DNA of 37,111 nucleotides from Mesorhizobium hawassense (GTDB lineage: Bacteria > Pseudomonadota > Alphaproteobacteria > Rhizobiales > Rhizobiaceae). Position 1 is the stretch's first letter, and every line of letters begins with the position of its first letter. The stretch covers positions 1-37,111 of the forward strand of contig NZ_QMBP01000033.1 in assembly GCF_003289945.1 (NCBI RefSeq), written 5' to 3'. The notes beneath the pieces were generated by a model, which saw nothing but the letters and a program-made list of their open reading frames with translations, was not told the DNA's origin and ran no database searches. The translations under genes and the position numbers were made by a program. This document shows, in pieces, positions 16,328 to 25,030 of the stretch.

Positions 16328-16861
16328 ATGCGTATCGAAGCGATTGCCACCGGGAAAAACCCGCCTGACGACGTCAACGTCATCATCGAGGTGCCGATCG
16401 GCGGCGAGCCGATCAAATACGAGATGGACAAGGAGGCCGGCACGCTGTTCGTCGACCGCTTCCTGCACACCTCCATGCGCTATCCCGGCAATTACGGTTT
16501 CGTGCCGCACACGCTGTCGGGCGACGGCGACCCGATCGACGTGCTCGTCTGCAACACCCGCGCGCTGGTGCCGGGCTGCGTCATCAATGTGCGGCCGATC
16601 GGCGTCTTGATCATGGAAGACAATGCCGGCCAGGACGAGAAGGTGATCGCCGTTCCCTCGCCCAAGCTGACGCTGCGCTACGAGAACGTCACCGAGTACA
16701 CGCATCTGCCGGAAATCACGCGCCAGCAGGTGCAGCACTTCTTCGAGCACTACAAGGATCTCGAACCCGGCAAATGGGTCAAGATCGAGGGCTGGCACGA
16801 TTCCAAATATGCCAAGAAGATGATCGTCGACGCGATCGCGCGGGCAAAGGCCGCCAAATAG
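16328..16861 (+). CDS. ppa: Inorganic pyrophosphatase
   Basis: A family I soluble pyrophosphatase, 177 residues, the normal size for bacterial Ppa. It hydrolyses pyrophosphate to phosphate and pulls biosynthetic reactions forward. The active-site signature is DGDPIDVLV, inside YPGNYGFVPHTLSGDGDPID; further metal ligands lie in VIIEVPIGGEPIKYEMDK. GAGAGAGGGATTTA precedes ATG 16328, so the in-frame codon at 16271 is not needed. It converges with the ABC permease at 16892, 30 bp away. Confidence 0.97.
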   Translation: MRIEAIATGKNPPDDVNVIIEVPIGGEPIKYEMDKEAGTLFVDRFLHTSMRYPGNYGFVPHTLSGDGDPIDVLVCNTRALVPGCVINVRPIGVLIMEDNAGQDEKVIAVPSPKLTLRYENVTEYTHLPEITRQQVQHFFEHYKDLEPGKWVKIEGWHDSKYAKKMIVDAIARAKAAK

Positions 16862-16891
16862 CACGAACCTCTATCGGTAGATGGCGAGGCC

Positions 16892-17839
16892 TTACCGCAC
16901 CGCCTTCTCGCCGCCGGCCGCGGTTATCACCCCAACGATGATCAGCCCGGTCAGCACCAGCCGCACGCCGGCGCTGACGCCGAAGGTGTTGAGCATGGTG
17001 AGCAGCAACACCAGGAACAGTCCGGCGCCCCAGACGCCGGGCACGTTGGCCTTGCCGCCGGCGACCGAGGTGCCGCCGATGACGACGACGGCGATCGAGG
17101 CGAGCAGGTATTCGTTGCCGATGTCGACATTGGCGCCGCGGAAATAGCCGGCAAGCAGTGCCCCGTCGATGCCGCCCAGCGCGCCGCACAGCGTGTAGGT
17201 GAGGAAGCGAATGCGGCCGACATGGACGCCGGCGAGCCAGGCGGCGCGGATGTTCTGGCCGATCGCCAGCACCGAGCGGCCATAGATCATGCGTTGCAGT
17301 GCAAGCGCCGCGCCGATGGTAAAGACAACCGTCAGCATTGCGAGCACCGGAATGCCCAGCACCTGCCAGTTGGTGAAATCGGCGAAGCCCGGCGGCGGCT
17401 TGATCTGCAGGCCGCGGCCATAGCTGATGTCGACGGACTGGATGATGAAGCTCGCCGACAGCGTCGCAATGATCGGCGGGATGCGCAGCGCCCAGATCAG
17501 CAGATAATTGATGGCGCCGATCGCCGCCCCGCAGGCGAGTGCCGCGAGCAGGCCGACGACGATCATCGAATCGCTGCCGCCCATCACCTTCATGGCGACG
17601 GCGCTCGCCAATCCGATGTTGGCCGGCAACGACAGGTCGACATTGCCGGGTCCGAGCGTGATGACGAACATCTGGCCGACCCCGACAATGACGGTGAAGA
17701 CTGCGAGCGACAGCGCCGCCGTGACCATGCCGCCGGCGCCGTAGCCGCCGGTGAAGCCAATCGTCGCCAGCCAGACGACGAGCGCGCCGACGAAGGACCA
17801 GATCCAGGGCTTTTCGAGCAGCGTTCGCACCGAGGTCAT
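16892..17839 (-). CDS. CUT2 (ribose-type) ABC transporter permease 2
   Basis: An inner-membrane permease of 315 residues with eight to ten hydrophobic segments, RbsC/XylH-like. Typical stretches are MFVITLGPGNVDLSLPANIG near the N-terminus, LACGAAIGAINYLLIWALRI, and IAVVVIGGTSVAGGKANVPG near the C-terminus. It is the last gene of the four-gene leftward operon, three bases after permease 1. Two different permease genes imply a heterodimeric channel, unlike the homodimer of RbsC. Substrate unknown. Confidence 0.93.
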   Translation of the reverse strand: MTSVRTLLEKPWIWSFVGALVVWLATIGFTGGYGAGGMVTAALSLAVFTVIVGVGQMFVITLGPGNVDLSLPANIGLASAVAMKVMGGSDSMIVVGLLAALACGAAIGAINYLLIWALRIPPIIATLSASFIIQSVDISYGRGLQIKPPPGFADFTNWQVLGIPVLAMLTVVFTIGAALALQRMIYGRSVLAIGQNIRAAWLAGVHVGRIRFLTYTLCGALGGIDGALLAGYFRGANVDIGNEYLLASIAVVVIGGTSVAGGKANVPGVWGAGLFLVLLLTMLNTFGVSAGVRLVLTGLIIVGVITAAGGEKAVR

Positions 17840-17842
17840 CGC

Positions 17843-18832
17843 CTATCGCTCCCTGCGGCTGATCAGCACGCGCGCCGCCAGCACGATGATCAGGATCGCG
17901 CCGTTGGCGGCGACCTGCCAGTCGGGCGGGATATGCATGAAGGTGAGCAGTGGTGAAGCGGCCAGCGCCAGCGTCAGCGCCCCGAGCACCGCGCCGATCG
18001 GCGATACCCGCCCGCCGACGAACTCGCCGCCGCCGAGGATGACGCCGGCGATCGACAGCAGCGTGTAGCCATTGCCGATATTGGCGTCGGCCGAGGTGGT
18101 GATACCGATCAGCGCCATGCCGGACAGCACGCCGAACAGCCCGGTCAGCGCGAAGAGCACGATCTTGGTGCGGAGCAGCGACCAGCCGGCGCGCCTGAGC
18201 GCCGCGGCGTTGCCGCCCGAACCGCGCAGGATGACGCCATAGGAGGTCCGCATCAGGCCGAAATGCACGATCGCGGCGATGATGAGCGCGGCAAGGATCG
18301 GAAACGGGAGGTAAGGCGGCTTGAAGGACATGATCGAAAGCAGCCAGTCCGGCGCCTTGCCGCCGGGCTTGGGCAGAACCAGGATGGCAAGCCCCTGCCA
18401 GACGAAGCTCATGCCGAGCGTCACCACGATCGACGGCAAATTGCGCAGATGGATCAGCGCGCCGAGCAGCGCGTAGACGGCGATCGAGCCCAGCAGAACG
18501 ACAATGCCGATGAGCGGCGCATCCCGCAGCCAAGTCGCGGTGACGCAGCCGACGAAGCCGACGAACGTGCCGATCGACAGGTCGAGCTCGTTGCCGGCGA
18601 TGACGAACATCTGCGCGATCGTCGCCAGCGCGATCGGGATCGCCAGGTTCAGCATCAGGTTGAAGCCGAAATAGCTGATGGCGCGCGGGTTGAGCCAGGC
18701 AATCGCGATCAGCACCAGCGCCAGCGACAAAGCCGGCAAAAGACCACGCAGCATGCGCGCCCTGGCGGCGCCGCCGCGCGGCGAGGATCTCGAGGTCGTG
18801 CCGGGAGCGATGGCCGTCATCTCAGGCCGCAT
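17843..18832 (-). CDS. CUT2 (ribose-type) ABC transporter permease 1
   Basis: A 329-residue permease of the same family as its downstream neighbour, with the core motif MFVIAGNELDLSIGTFVGFV and VILGGGEFVGGRVSPIGAVL. A basic, disordered N-terminus precedes the first membrane helix (LLPALSLALVLIAIAWLNP). ATG 18832 overlaps the ATPase stop by 11 bases; ATG 18820 (MTAIAPGTTS) is an equally likely start with a one-base gap. It should pair with the permease ending at 16892. Confidence 0.93.
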   Translation of the reverse strand: MRPEMTAIAPGTTSRSSPRGGAARARMLRGLLPALSLALVLIAIAWLNPRAISYFGFNLMLNLAIPIALATIAQMFVIAGNELDLSIGTFVGFVGCVTATWLRDAPLIGIVVLLGSIAVYALLGALIHLRNLPSIVVTLGMSFVWQGLAILVLPKPGGKAPDWLLSIMSFKPPYLPFPILAALIIAAIVHFGLMRTSYGVILRGSGGNAAALRRAGWSLLRTKIVLFALTGLFGVLSGMALIGITTSADANIGNGYTLLSIAGVILGGGEFVGGRVSPIGAVLGALTLALAASPLLTFMHIPPDWQVAANGAILIIVLAARVLISRRER

Positions 18833-20285
18833 CGCCGAACGAGGACTGGATGATCTTTTCCTCCGTCAGCTCGTCGCGCTTGAGATTGGCGACGATGCGG
18901 CCGTTCTTGAAGACATAGACGTGGTCGCAATTGTCGAGCTCTTCGGTTTCTGTCGTGTACCAGAGGAAGGTGCGGCCCTTGGCGGCCTCCTCGCGCACCA
19001 GGTCGTAGACTTCCAGCTTGGTGCCGATGTCGACGCCGCGCATCGGATCGTCCATCAGCACGATCTCGGCGTCCGAGCCGAGCGCGCGGGCAAACAGCGC
19101 CTTCTGCTGGTTACCGCCGGACAGCGAGAAGATGTTGTTGTTCATGTCCGGCGTGCGGATGCCGATCTTCTGCTTCCAGAATTCGGCGAGCTCCGCCTCG
19201 CGCTGTTGCGAGATCAGCAGGCCGTTGCGCAGCCGGGCCAAAGAGCGGATGCCGATATTCTGCGCGATCGACCACTGCGCGAAGATGCCGTCCGACTGGC
19301 GGTCGCCGGCGACCAGCGCCACCGGCGCCGTCACCTCGATGCCGGCTTTGGCGCGCGAGGCCGCCGAGAAGATCGCCAGCAGCAGGTCCGTCTGGCCATG
19401 GCCGGCCAACCCGGCGAGCCCGATGATCTCGCCGGCGCGAGCGACGAGCTCCTCGCCGTCCTGCTGCCTGGCCGGACGCGCCCGCACCCTGAGCGCGCCA
19501 GGCTCGCTCTTGCGAGCCTCGGCAGCGGCCTTGTGATGCCCTTCGGCGCCGCCCATGGCGGCGACCAGCCTGTCGCGATCGAAGGCACTTGCGACATCGG
19601 CCGCGACCACCCTGCCGTCGCGCATCACCACGATGCGGTCGGCGTTCTGCAGCACCTCGCCCAGCACATGCGATATCAGGATGCAGCTGCCGCCCGCCGC
19701 CACGAAGCGGCGCACGAAGGCGAGCAATTGCCCCGCCGTATGCGCGTCGAGCGACGAGGTCGGCTCGTCGAGGATGACCAGATGCAATGGCTCGCTGGTC
19801 AGCGTGAAAGCGCGCGCCACCTCGACCATCTGCCGCCTTCCGATCGAAAGGTCGCCGGCGATGTCGTCCGCCGAAATGCCGTGATCCGGGAAGATCTCGT
19901 CGAGCTTGGCGCGGATGAGGTCGGCGGCCTTGCGCCGCCAACCGAAGCCCCTGAGCGCGGGATGATTGATGCGCGTGTTCTCGGCGATGCTGAGATTGGG
20001 GCAGAGCGACAGTTCCTGGAAGACGCAGCGTATGCCGAGCGCCAGCGCGCGCGCCACGGAATAGCTCGCTTCCGCATTGCCGCGCACGGCGATCTGTCCG
20101 CCATCCGGCCGCAGCGTGCCGGCCACCATATGCATGAGCGTCGACTTGCCGGCGCCGTTGTGCCCGACCAGCCCGACGCACTCGCCGGCGGCGACATGGA
20201 AGTCGACGCCGTTAAGCGCCCGAACGGCGCCGAAATGCTTTTCGGCGCCGTTCAGCCTGACGATGTCTGCAATAGCCTGGAGCAT
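18822..20285 (-). CDS. CUT2 ABC transporter ATP-binding protein (RbsA-like, two domains)
   Basis: A 487-residue protein with two fused nucleotide-binding domains. Domain 1 is complete: Walker A GHNGAGKST, signature LSIGRRQMVEVARA, Walker B LVILDEPTSSLD. Domain 2 has the degenerate Walker A usual for this family (GLAGHGQTD), an intact LSGGNQQKALFARAL, and Walker B LMDDPMRGVD, where Asp replaces the common catalytic Glu. ATP turnover therefore probably occurs mainly at one site. The ATG at 20285 is preferred over the in-frame TTG at 20291. It lies between the binding protein (47-bp gap) and permease 1. Confidence 0.95.
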   Translation of the reverse strand: MLQAIADIVRLNGAEKHFGAVRALNGVDFHVAAGECVGLVGHNGAGKSTLMHMVAGTLRPDGGQIAVRGNAEASYSVARALALGIRCVFQELSLCPNLSIAENTRINHPALRGFGWRRKAADLIRAKLDEIFPDHGISADDIAGDLSIGRRQMVEVARAFTLTSEPLHLVILDEPTSSLDAHTAGQLLAFVRRFVAAGGSCILISHVLGEVLQNADRIVVMRDGRVVAADVASAFDRDRLVAAMGGAEGHHKAAAEARKSEPGALRVRARPARQQDGEELVARAGEIIGLAGLAGHGQTDLLLAIFSAASRAKAGIEVTAPVALVAGDRQSDGIFAQWSIAQNIGIRSLARLRNGLLISQQREAELAEFWKQKIGIRTPDMNNNIFSLSGGNQQKALFARALGSDAEIVLMDDPMRGVDIGTKLEVYDLVREEAAKGRTFLWYTTETEELDNCDHVYVFKNGRIVANLKRDELTEEKIIQSSFGDAA

Positions 20286-20332
20286 CCTCAACTTTTATCC
20301 GGTTGGCGATGCGGCTGGCAAATTCTGCGCCG

Positions 20333-21349
20333 CTATTGCTTGATGTTGGCCTTGATGGCCGCCATGGCGTCTTCCTGCGTATATTCGTGGGTAGCGACGC
20401 CGCCTTCCTTGATCTTCGGCAGCGCGGCCTCGAAATCGTCCTGGGTGAAGGCCAGATACGGCACCAGCAGGTCGTGCGGGATGTCCTTGCGGCCGTCGAG
20501 CACCTGCTGTGCCACCCAGAAGGCCAGCGTCGACACGCCGGGCGCAATCGAGGCCGACCAGGTCTTGTAGCCGTCCTTCTCCTTCTGCTCCTTCCACCAC
20601 TTCAGCTCGTCCTGGCGGTTACCCATGATGATGGTCGGGCGCGGCTTGCCGGCGGCTGCGAAGGCTTGCGCGGCGCCATAGCCGTCACCGCCCTGGTCGA
20701 CGATGCCGACGACATCCGGCAGCGACGGCAGGATGGTCGCCACCGCCTTCTGCGCCGTGGTCTGGTCCCAGTCGCCGGTTACCGAGCCGACGATCTTGAA
20801 CTCGGGATGGGCTGCCACGCCCTCGAGGATGCCGGCATGGATGGCATCGTCGATCGAGGTGCCGGCCAGACCGCGGATTTCCAACAGATTGCCGCCCTTG
20901 GGCTGGAACTTCGCCATCTGCTCGACTTCCTGCTTGCCCATGTCCTTGAAGTCGACGACGACGCGGTAGGCGCAGGGCTCGGTCACGGTGCCGTCGAAGG
21001 AGACGACGGTGATGCCGGCATCGCAGGCCTGCTTGATCGCGCCGTTCAGCGCATCCGGCGAAGCGGCGTTGATGACGATGGCGTCATAGCCCTGCAGGAT
21101 CAGGTTCTGCACCTGCGCGGCCTGGGTCGGTACTTCCTTGTCGGCGGTGGTGAAGACGTCGGCGGCGCCGACGATCTTGTCATCGACCGCTTTCTTGGTG
21201 ACGATGCCGTAGCTATCGAGCATCGCCTGGCGCCAGGAATTGCCGGCATAATTATTGGAGAATGCGATCTTCTTGGCACTGGTGTCGGCAAGCGCGGTGC
21301 CCGAGGCGAGCATCGCCGCGAATGCACTTAAAACGAGCAGTTTCTTCAT
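20333..21349 (-). CDS. CUT2 ABC transporter sugar-binding protein
   Basis: A 338-residue periplasmic binding protein of the ribose/galactose type. The signal peptide is MKKLLVLSAFAAMLASGTALA, cleaved about residue 21. The mature part starts TSAKKIAFSNNYAGNSWRQA, then shows the family pattern LILQGYDAIVINAASPDALN (ribose-type inter-domain segment) and VVGIVDQGGDGYGAAQAF. GGAGGAAA a few bases before ATG 21349 is a strong ribosome-binding site, as expected for the most abundant component. First gene of the leftward operon, divergent from the glucoamylase cassette; their common region may coordinate both, so a gluco-oligosaccharide or related sugar is a reasonable guess for the ligand, no more. 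Confidence 0.95.
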   Translation of the reverse strand: MKKLLVLSAFAAMLASGTALADTSAKKIAFSNNYAGNSWRQAMLDSYGIVTKKAVDDKIVGAADVFTTADKEVPTQAAQVQNLILQGYDAIVINAASPDALNGAIKQACDAGITVVSFDGTVTEPCAYRVVVDFKDMGKQEVEQMAKFQPKGGNLLEIRGLAGTSIDDAIHAGILEGVAAHPEFKIVGSVTGDWDQTTAQKAVATILPSLPDVVGIVDQGGDGYGAAQAFAAAGKPRPTIIMGNRQDELKWWKEQKEKDGYKTWSASIAPGVSTLAFWVAQQVLDGRKDIPHDLLVPYLAFTQDDFEAALPKIKEGGVATHEYTQEDAMAAIKANIKQ

Positions 21350-21415
21350 AGGTTTCCTCCCGGGGTTGCTGGTCTTAACGGATGGTCGTAACGCATATTC
21401 CCTGTTTTTTATCTA

Positions 21416-21426
21416 TTGTCAGACAA
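21416..21426. promoter_or_regulatory. Candidate GntR-type operator
   Basis: TTGTCAGACAA is a perfect 5-1-5 palindrome fitting the TNGTNNNACNA consensus of FadR-type GntR regulators. It lies 67 bp upstream of the binding-protein start and 119 bp upstream of the glucoamylase start, so it could control either. No GntR gene is in the window. Confidence 0.4.
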
Positions 21427-21544
21427 ATTCAGAGGAACCGCAAGCCGTCAACTGCAAAGCATTTGGACCTCGCGATCAACTTGCGGTGCGACGATTGAAA
21501 AGACCGCGACTCCTGGTCTAGGAACGCGGGCAGGAGAGAGATGC

Positions 21545-23956
21545 ATGGCAGTAACGCCGACGGTTGCAAAAGGCGCGCCCGGGATTCCGGCGCGTTGGAC
21601 GTCCAGCGCCAAAAGCGGCGTCGGCACCGCACTTTCGGCAAAAAGCCAGCTCTGGTTCACCATCAGTCACGGCATTTTGAACGAACTCTATTATCCGCGC
21701 CTCGACAGCGCCTGCACGCGCGACATGGGGCTGATCGTCACCGGCTCCGGTGGCTACTTTTCCGAGGAGAAGCGCGACGCGGCTCATATCATCGAGCATT
21801 TCGAGGATGGGGTTCATGGCTACAGGCTGACCAACACCGCTTCCGACGGCGCTTATCGCATTGAAAAGCGCATCGTTACGGATCCGAAACGCCCTGTCCT
21901 GCTGCAGGAAACGCGCTTCACCGCGCTCAAGGGCAGTGCCACCGGCTACCGTGTCTACGCGCTTCTCGCGCCGCATCTCGTCAATGCCGGCATGGGCAAC
22001 ACCGCCTGGGTCGGCGAGCACAAGGGCCAACGCATTCTCCTTGCCACCGGACGCGGCGTCTCGCTGGCGCTCGCCTCCTCCTTGCCCTGGGGCGGCTGTT
22101 CGGCCGGGTATGTCGGCTTTTCCGACGGCTGGCAGCAATTGCATGACAATGGCGCGCTCGACACTTCCAGCCAGGCGGCCGAAAACGGCAATGTCGCGCT
22201 GGCCGGCGAGATCGGCTTTTCAGCCGGCAAGACCACCGCCTTGCTGGCGCTCGGCTTCGGCGCTTCGCCGGAAGAAGCCGCCGACCTCGCTTTGGCAAGC
22301 CTGAAACAGGGTCTCGAGCCGGCCGCGAAGGCCTTCGTCGAAAACTGGCGGAAGTTCCAGGCGGGTCTCGAGAAACTCGACCGCAATGCCGACTCCGGGC
22401 TGAACACCTACCGCGTCAGCAGCGCGGTGCTGGCAACGCATCTGTCGATCGCCAGGCCCGGCGCCGCGGTCGCCAGCCTGTCGATCCCATGGGGCTTCAA
22501 CAAGGGCGACGACGACCTCGGCGGCTATCACCTGGTCTGGCCGCGCGACCTCGTCGAGACGGCGGGCGGCTTCCTCGCCGCCGGCGACGGCAGGCAGGCA
22601 CTGCAGATCCTCACCTATCTGCGTTCGATCCAGCAGCCGGATGGCCACTGGCCGCAGAATGTCTGGTCCGACGGCACCGCCTATTGGCCCGGCATCCAGA
22701 TGGACGAATGCGCCTTTCCGCTGCTGCTTGCCGACGCCTTGCGCCGCGCCGGCCATCTGCCGAAGTCGAAGCTGATCGACTTCCTGGCCATGATCGAGAA
22801 TGCGGCCTCCTACGTCGCGCGCAACGGGCCGGTCACCGGCGAGGATCGCTGGGAAGAGGATGCCGGCTACAGCCCGTTCACGCTGGCCGTGGAAATAGCG
22901 GCGCTGCTTGCCACCGCCGATATGCTCGACGTCTTCGATAAAACTGAGCCGGCAAACTATCTGCGCGAGACCGCCGACTGCTGGAACGATCAGATCGAGC
23001 GCTGGACCTATGTCACCGGCACCGAGCTCTGTTCGAGCGAGGGCATTGAAGGCTACTACGTCCGCATCGCGCCGCCCGACGATGCGGGCGCTGCCTCGCC
23101 CAAGGACGGCTTCGTGCCGATCAAGAACCGGCCGCCGGCCGATACCGACAGGCCGGCCGAAGCGATCATCAGTCCGGACGCCCTGGCGCTGGTCCGTTTC
23201 GGGCTGAGAGCCGCCGATGACTCGCGCATCGTCAACACGGTCAAAGCCATCGATGCGCTGTTGCGTTGCGACCTGCCGCAAGGCCCGCTCTGGTACCGCT
23301 ATACCGGCGACGGCTATGGCGAGCACGATGACGGCGCGCCGTTCGACGGCACCGGCCGAGGCAGGCCTTGGCCGCTGCTTGCGGGCGAGCGCGCCCATTA
23401 CGAACTGGCCGCCGGCCGTCAGGACAAGGCGGCGCAACTGCTGGAGACCATGGAACGCTCGGCGGGCGTTGGCGGCCTTCTGCCGGAGCAGGTCTGGGAC
23501 CGCCCCGACATGCCGGACCGCGAATTGCGTCTGGGCGCGCCGTCCGGTAGCGCCATGCCGCTGGTCTGGGCGCATGCCGAGTACATCAAGCTGCTGCGCT
23601 CGTTGCGCGACGGCGCGGTCTTCGACATGCCGCCACAAGGCATCGAGCGCTACATCAAGAACAAGACAGTTTCGCCGCTTAGAATTTGGCGCTTCAAAAA
23701 CAAGATCCGCTCCATCCCGACCGGCAAGGCGTTGCGCGTCGAACTGTCGGCGCCCGGCGTCGTCCATTGGAGCAGCGACAAATGGCTGACGGTGCATGAC
23801 GACCACACCGCCGAGAACGCGTTGGGCGTCCATCTGGTCGATCTGCCGGTTGCCGGCCTGCAGCCTGGCAGCACGATCGTCTTCACTTTTTTCTGGTCCG
23901 AGGCGATGCGTTGGGAGAATGTCGACTTCAGCGTCGGCATTGACGCTCAACCGTGA
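21545..23956 (+). CDS. GH15 glucan 1,4-alpha-glucosidase (glucoamylase), cytoplasmic
   Basis: Releases glucose from the non-reducing ends of alpha-1,4-glucans. 803 residues: an N-terminal beta-sandwich as in bacterial glucoamylases and glucodextranases (about 1-270), then the (alpha/alpha)6 catalytic domain. General acid candidate is Glu388 in WPGIQMDECAFPLLL and catalytic base candidate is Glu679 in LVWAHAEYIKL; the substrate-binding WPRDLVETAGG is present. The C-terminal region ends WENVDFSVGI. AGGAGAGAG precedes ATG 21545; there is no signal peptide, so it acts inside the cell on glycogen or imported maltodextrin. It heads a cassette with gnd, zwf and a polyphosphate glucokinase. Confidence 0.94.
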   Translation: MAVTPTVAKGAPGIPARWTSSAKSGVGTALSAKSQLWFTISHGILNELYYPRLDSACTRDMGLIVTGSGGYFSEEKRDAAHIIEHFEDGVHGYRLTNTASDGAYRIEKRIVTDPKRPVLLQETRFTALKGSATGYRVYALLAPHLVNAGMGNTAWVGEHKGQRILLATGRGVSLALASSLPWGGCSAGYVGFSDGWQQLHDNGALDTSSQAAENGNVALAGEIGFSAGKTTALLALGFGASPEEAADLALASLKQGLEPAAKAFVENWRKFQAGLEKLDRNADSGLNTYRVSSAVLATHLSIARPGAAVASLSIPWGFNKGDDDLGGYHLVWPRDLVETAGGFLAAGDGRQALQILTYLRSIQQPDGHWPQNVWSDGTAYWPGIQMDECAFPLLLADALRRAGHLPKSKLIDFLAMIENAASYVARNGPVTGEDRWEEDAGYSPFTLAVEIAALLATADMLDVFDKTEPANYLRETADCWNDQIERWTYVTGTELCSSEGIEGYYVRIAPPDDAGAASPKDGFVPIKNRPPADTDRPAEAIISPDALALVRFGLRAADDSRIVNTVKAIDALLRCDLPQGPLWYRYTGDGYGEHDDGAPFDGTGRGRPWPLLAGERAHYELAAGRQDKAAQLLETMERSAGVGGLLPEQVWDRPDMPDRELRLGAPSGSAMPLVWAHAEYIKLLRSLRDGAVFDMPPQGIERYIKNKTVSPLRIWRFKNKIRSIPTGKALRVELSAPGVVHWSSDKWLTVHDDHTAENALGVHLVDLPVAGLQPGSTIVFTFFWSEAMRWENVDFSVGIDAQP

Positions 23957-24006
23957 TCCGGCAGGGCCATTAAACTCTCCTTTCCTCAAGCAATCGGGAT
24001 GACACC

Positions 24007-25017
24007 ATGCAGATCGGAATGATGGGACTGGGCAGGATGGGCGCCAACATGGTGCGGCGCCTAATGCGCGACGGTCACGAATGCGTCGTCTACGACATCA
24101 ATTCGGCAAGCGTCGCCCGCATGGTCAAGGACGGCGCCGTGGGCGCCGCTTCGCTGGAAGAGTTCGTCGGCAAGCTCGCCAAGCCGCGCTGCGCCTGGCT
24201 TATGCTGCCGGCCGCGATCACCGGCAGGATCGTCGACCAGGTGGCGGCACTGATGGAGCCGGGCGACATCATCATCGACGGCGGCAATTCCTACTATCAC
24301 GACGCCGTCGACCAGGCGGCCAAGCTGGCGGTGAAAGGCATCAACTTCGTCGATGTCGGCACCAGCGGCGGCGTCTGGGGCCTGGAGCGCGGCTACTGCC
24401 TGATGATCGGTGGCCCGGACGAGGCGGTGAAGCATCTCGATTCGGTCTTCGCCACGCTGGCGCCGGGCGCCGATGCGGGCGCCAATCCATCGAAGGAGGA
24501 CGGAACCGCGGCCTTCGGCTACCTGCATTGCGGCCCGAGCGGCGCCGGTCATTTCGTCAAGATGGTGCATAACGGCATAGAATACGGCGTCATGGCCGCC
24601 TATGCCGAAGGCATGAACATCCTGAAGTCGGCCAATGCCGGCAAAAGGCAGCGCACCGCCGACGCAGAGACAAGCCCGCTGGAGAGCCCGCAATACTATC
24701 AATTCGACGTCGACCTGCCCGCCGTCGCCGAGGTCTGGCGGCATGGCAGCGTCATCGGCTCCTGGCTGCTCGATCTCACCGCCGGCGCGCTGAAGGATGA
24801 TCCGTCGCTCGCCCAGTTCGGCGGCCGCGTTTCCGATTCCGGGGAAGGCCGATGGACACTGAAGGCCGCGATCGACACCGGCGTACCGGCGCCGGTGCTG
24901 TCGTCGGCGCTGTTCGACCGCTTCTCCTCGCAGGGCGAATCGCAATTCGCCGACAAGCTCCTGTCCGCCATGCGCTATGCCTTCGGCGGCCATATCGAAA
25001 AGAAGCCCGGCGCGTGA
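24007..25017 (+). CDS. gnd: 6-phosphogluconate dehydrogenase, short (GndA/YqeC) form
   Basis: Oxidatively decarboxylates 6-phosphogluconate to ribulose-5-phosphate. 336 residues, the short form, missing the C-terminal repeat of the roughly 470-residue enzyme; short forms are often NAD-dependent. The N-terminal dinucleotide motif is MGLGRMGANMVRRL. IIDGGNSYYHDAV and VDVGTSGGVWGLERGYCLMIGG are diagnostic, and GAGHFVKMVHNGIEYG holds the catalytic Lys and Asn. It follows the glucoamylase by 50 bp and precedes zwf by 13 bp, placing it in one operon. The cofactor preference is inferred, not proven. Confidence 0.94.
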   Translation: MQIGMMGLGRMGANMVRRLMRDGHECVVYDINSASVARMVKDGAVGAASLEEFVGKLAKPRCAWLMLPAAITGRIVDQVAALMEPGDIIIDGGNSYYHDAVDQAAKLAVKGINFVDVGTSGGVWGLERGYCLMIGGPDEAVKHLDSVFATLAPGADAGANPSKEDGTAAFGYLHCGPSGAGHFVKMVHNGIEYGVMAAYAEGMNILKSANAGKRQRTADAETSPLESPQYYQFDVDLPAVAEVWRHGSVIGSWLLDLTAGALKDDPSLAQFGGRVSDSGEGRWTLKAAIDTGVPAPVLSSALFDRFSSQGESQFADKLLSAMRYAFGGHIEKKPGA

Positions 25018-25030
25018 GGGGAGACGAGGC

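Noticed and set aside
21495..21523. TTGAAA with a 17-base spacer to CTAGGA as a glucoamylase promoter
   Set aside because: The -10 box is poor and such matches are easily found by chance.
22220..23989. Long minus-strand open frame opposite the glucoamylase gene
   Set aside because: A shadow of the GH15 coding frame; no motifs, no ribosome-binding site.
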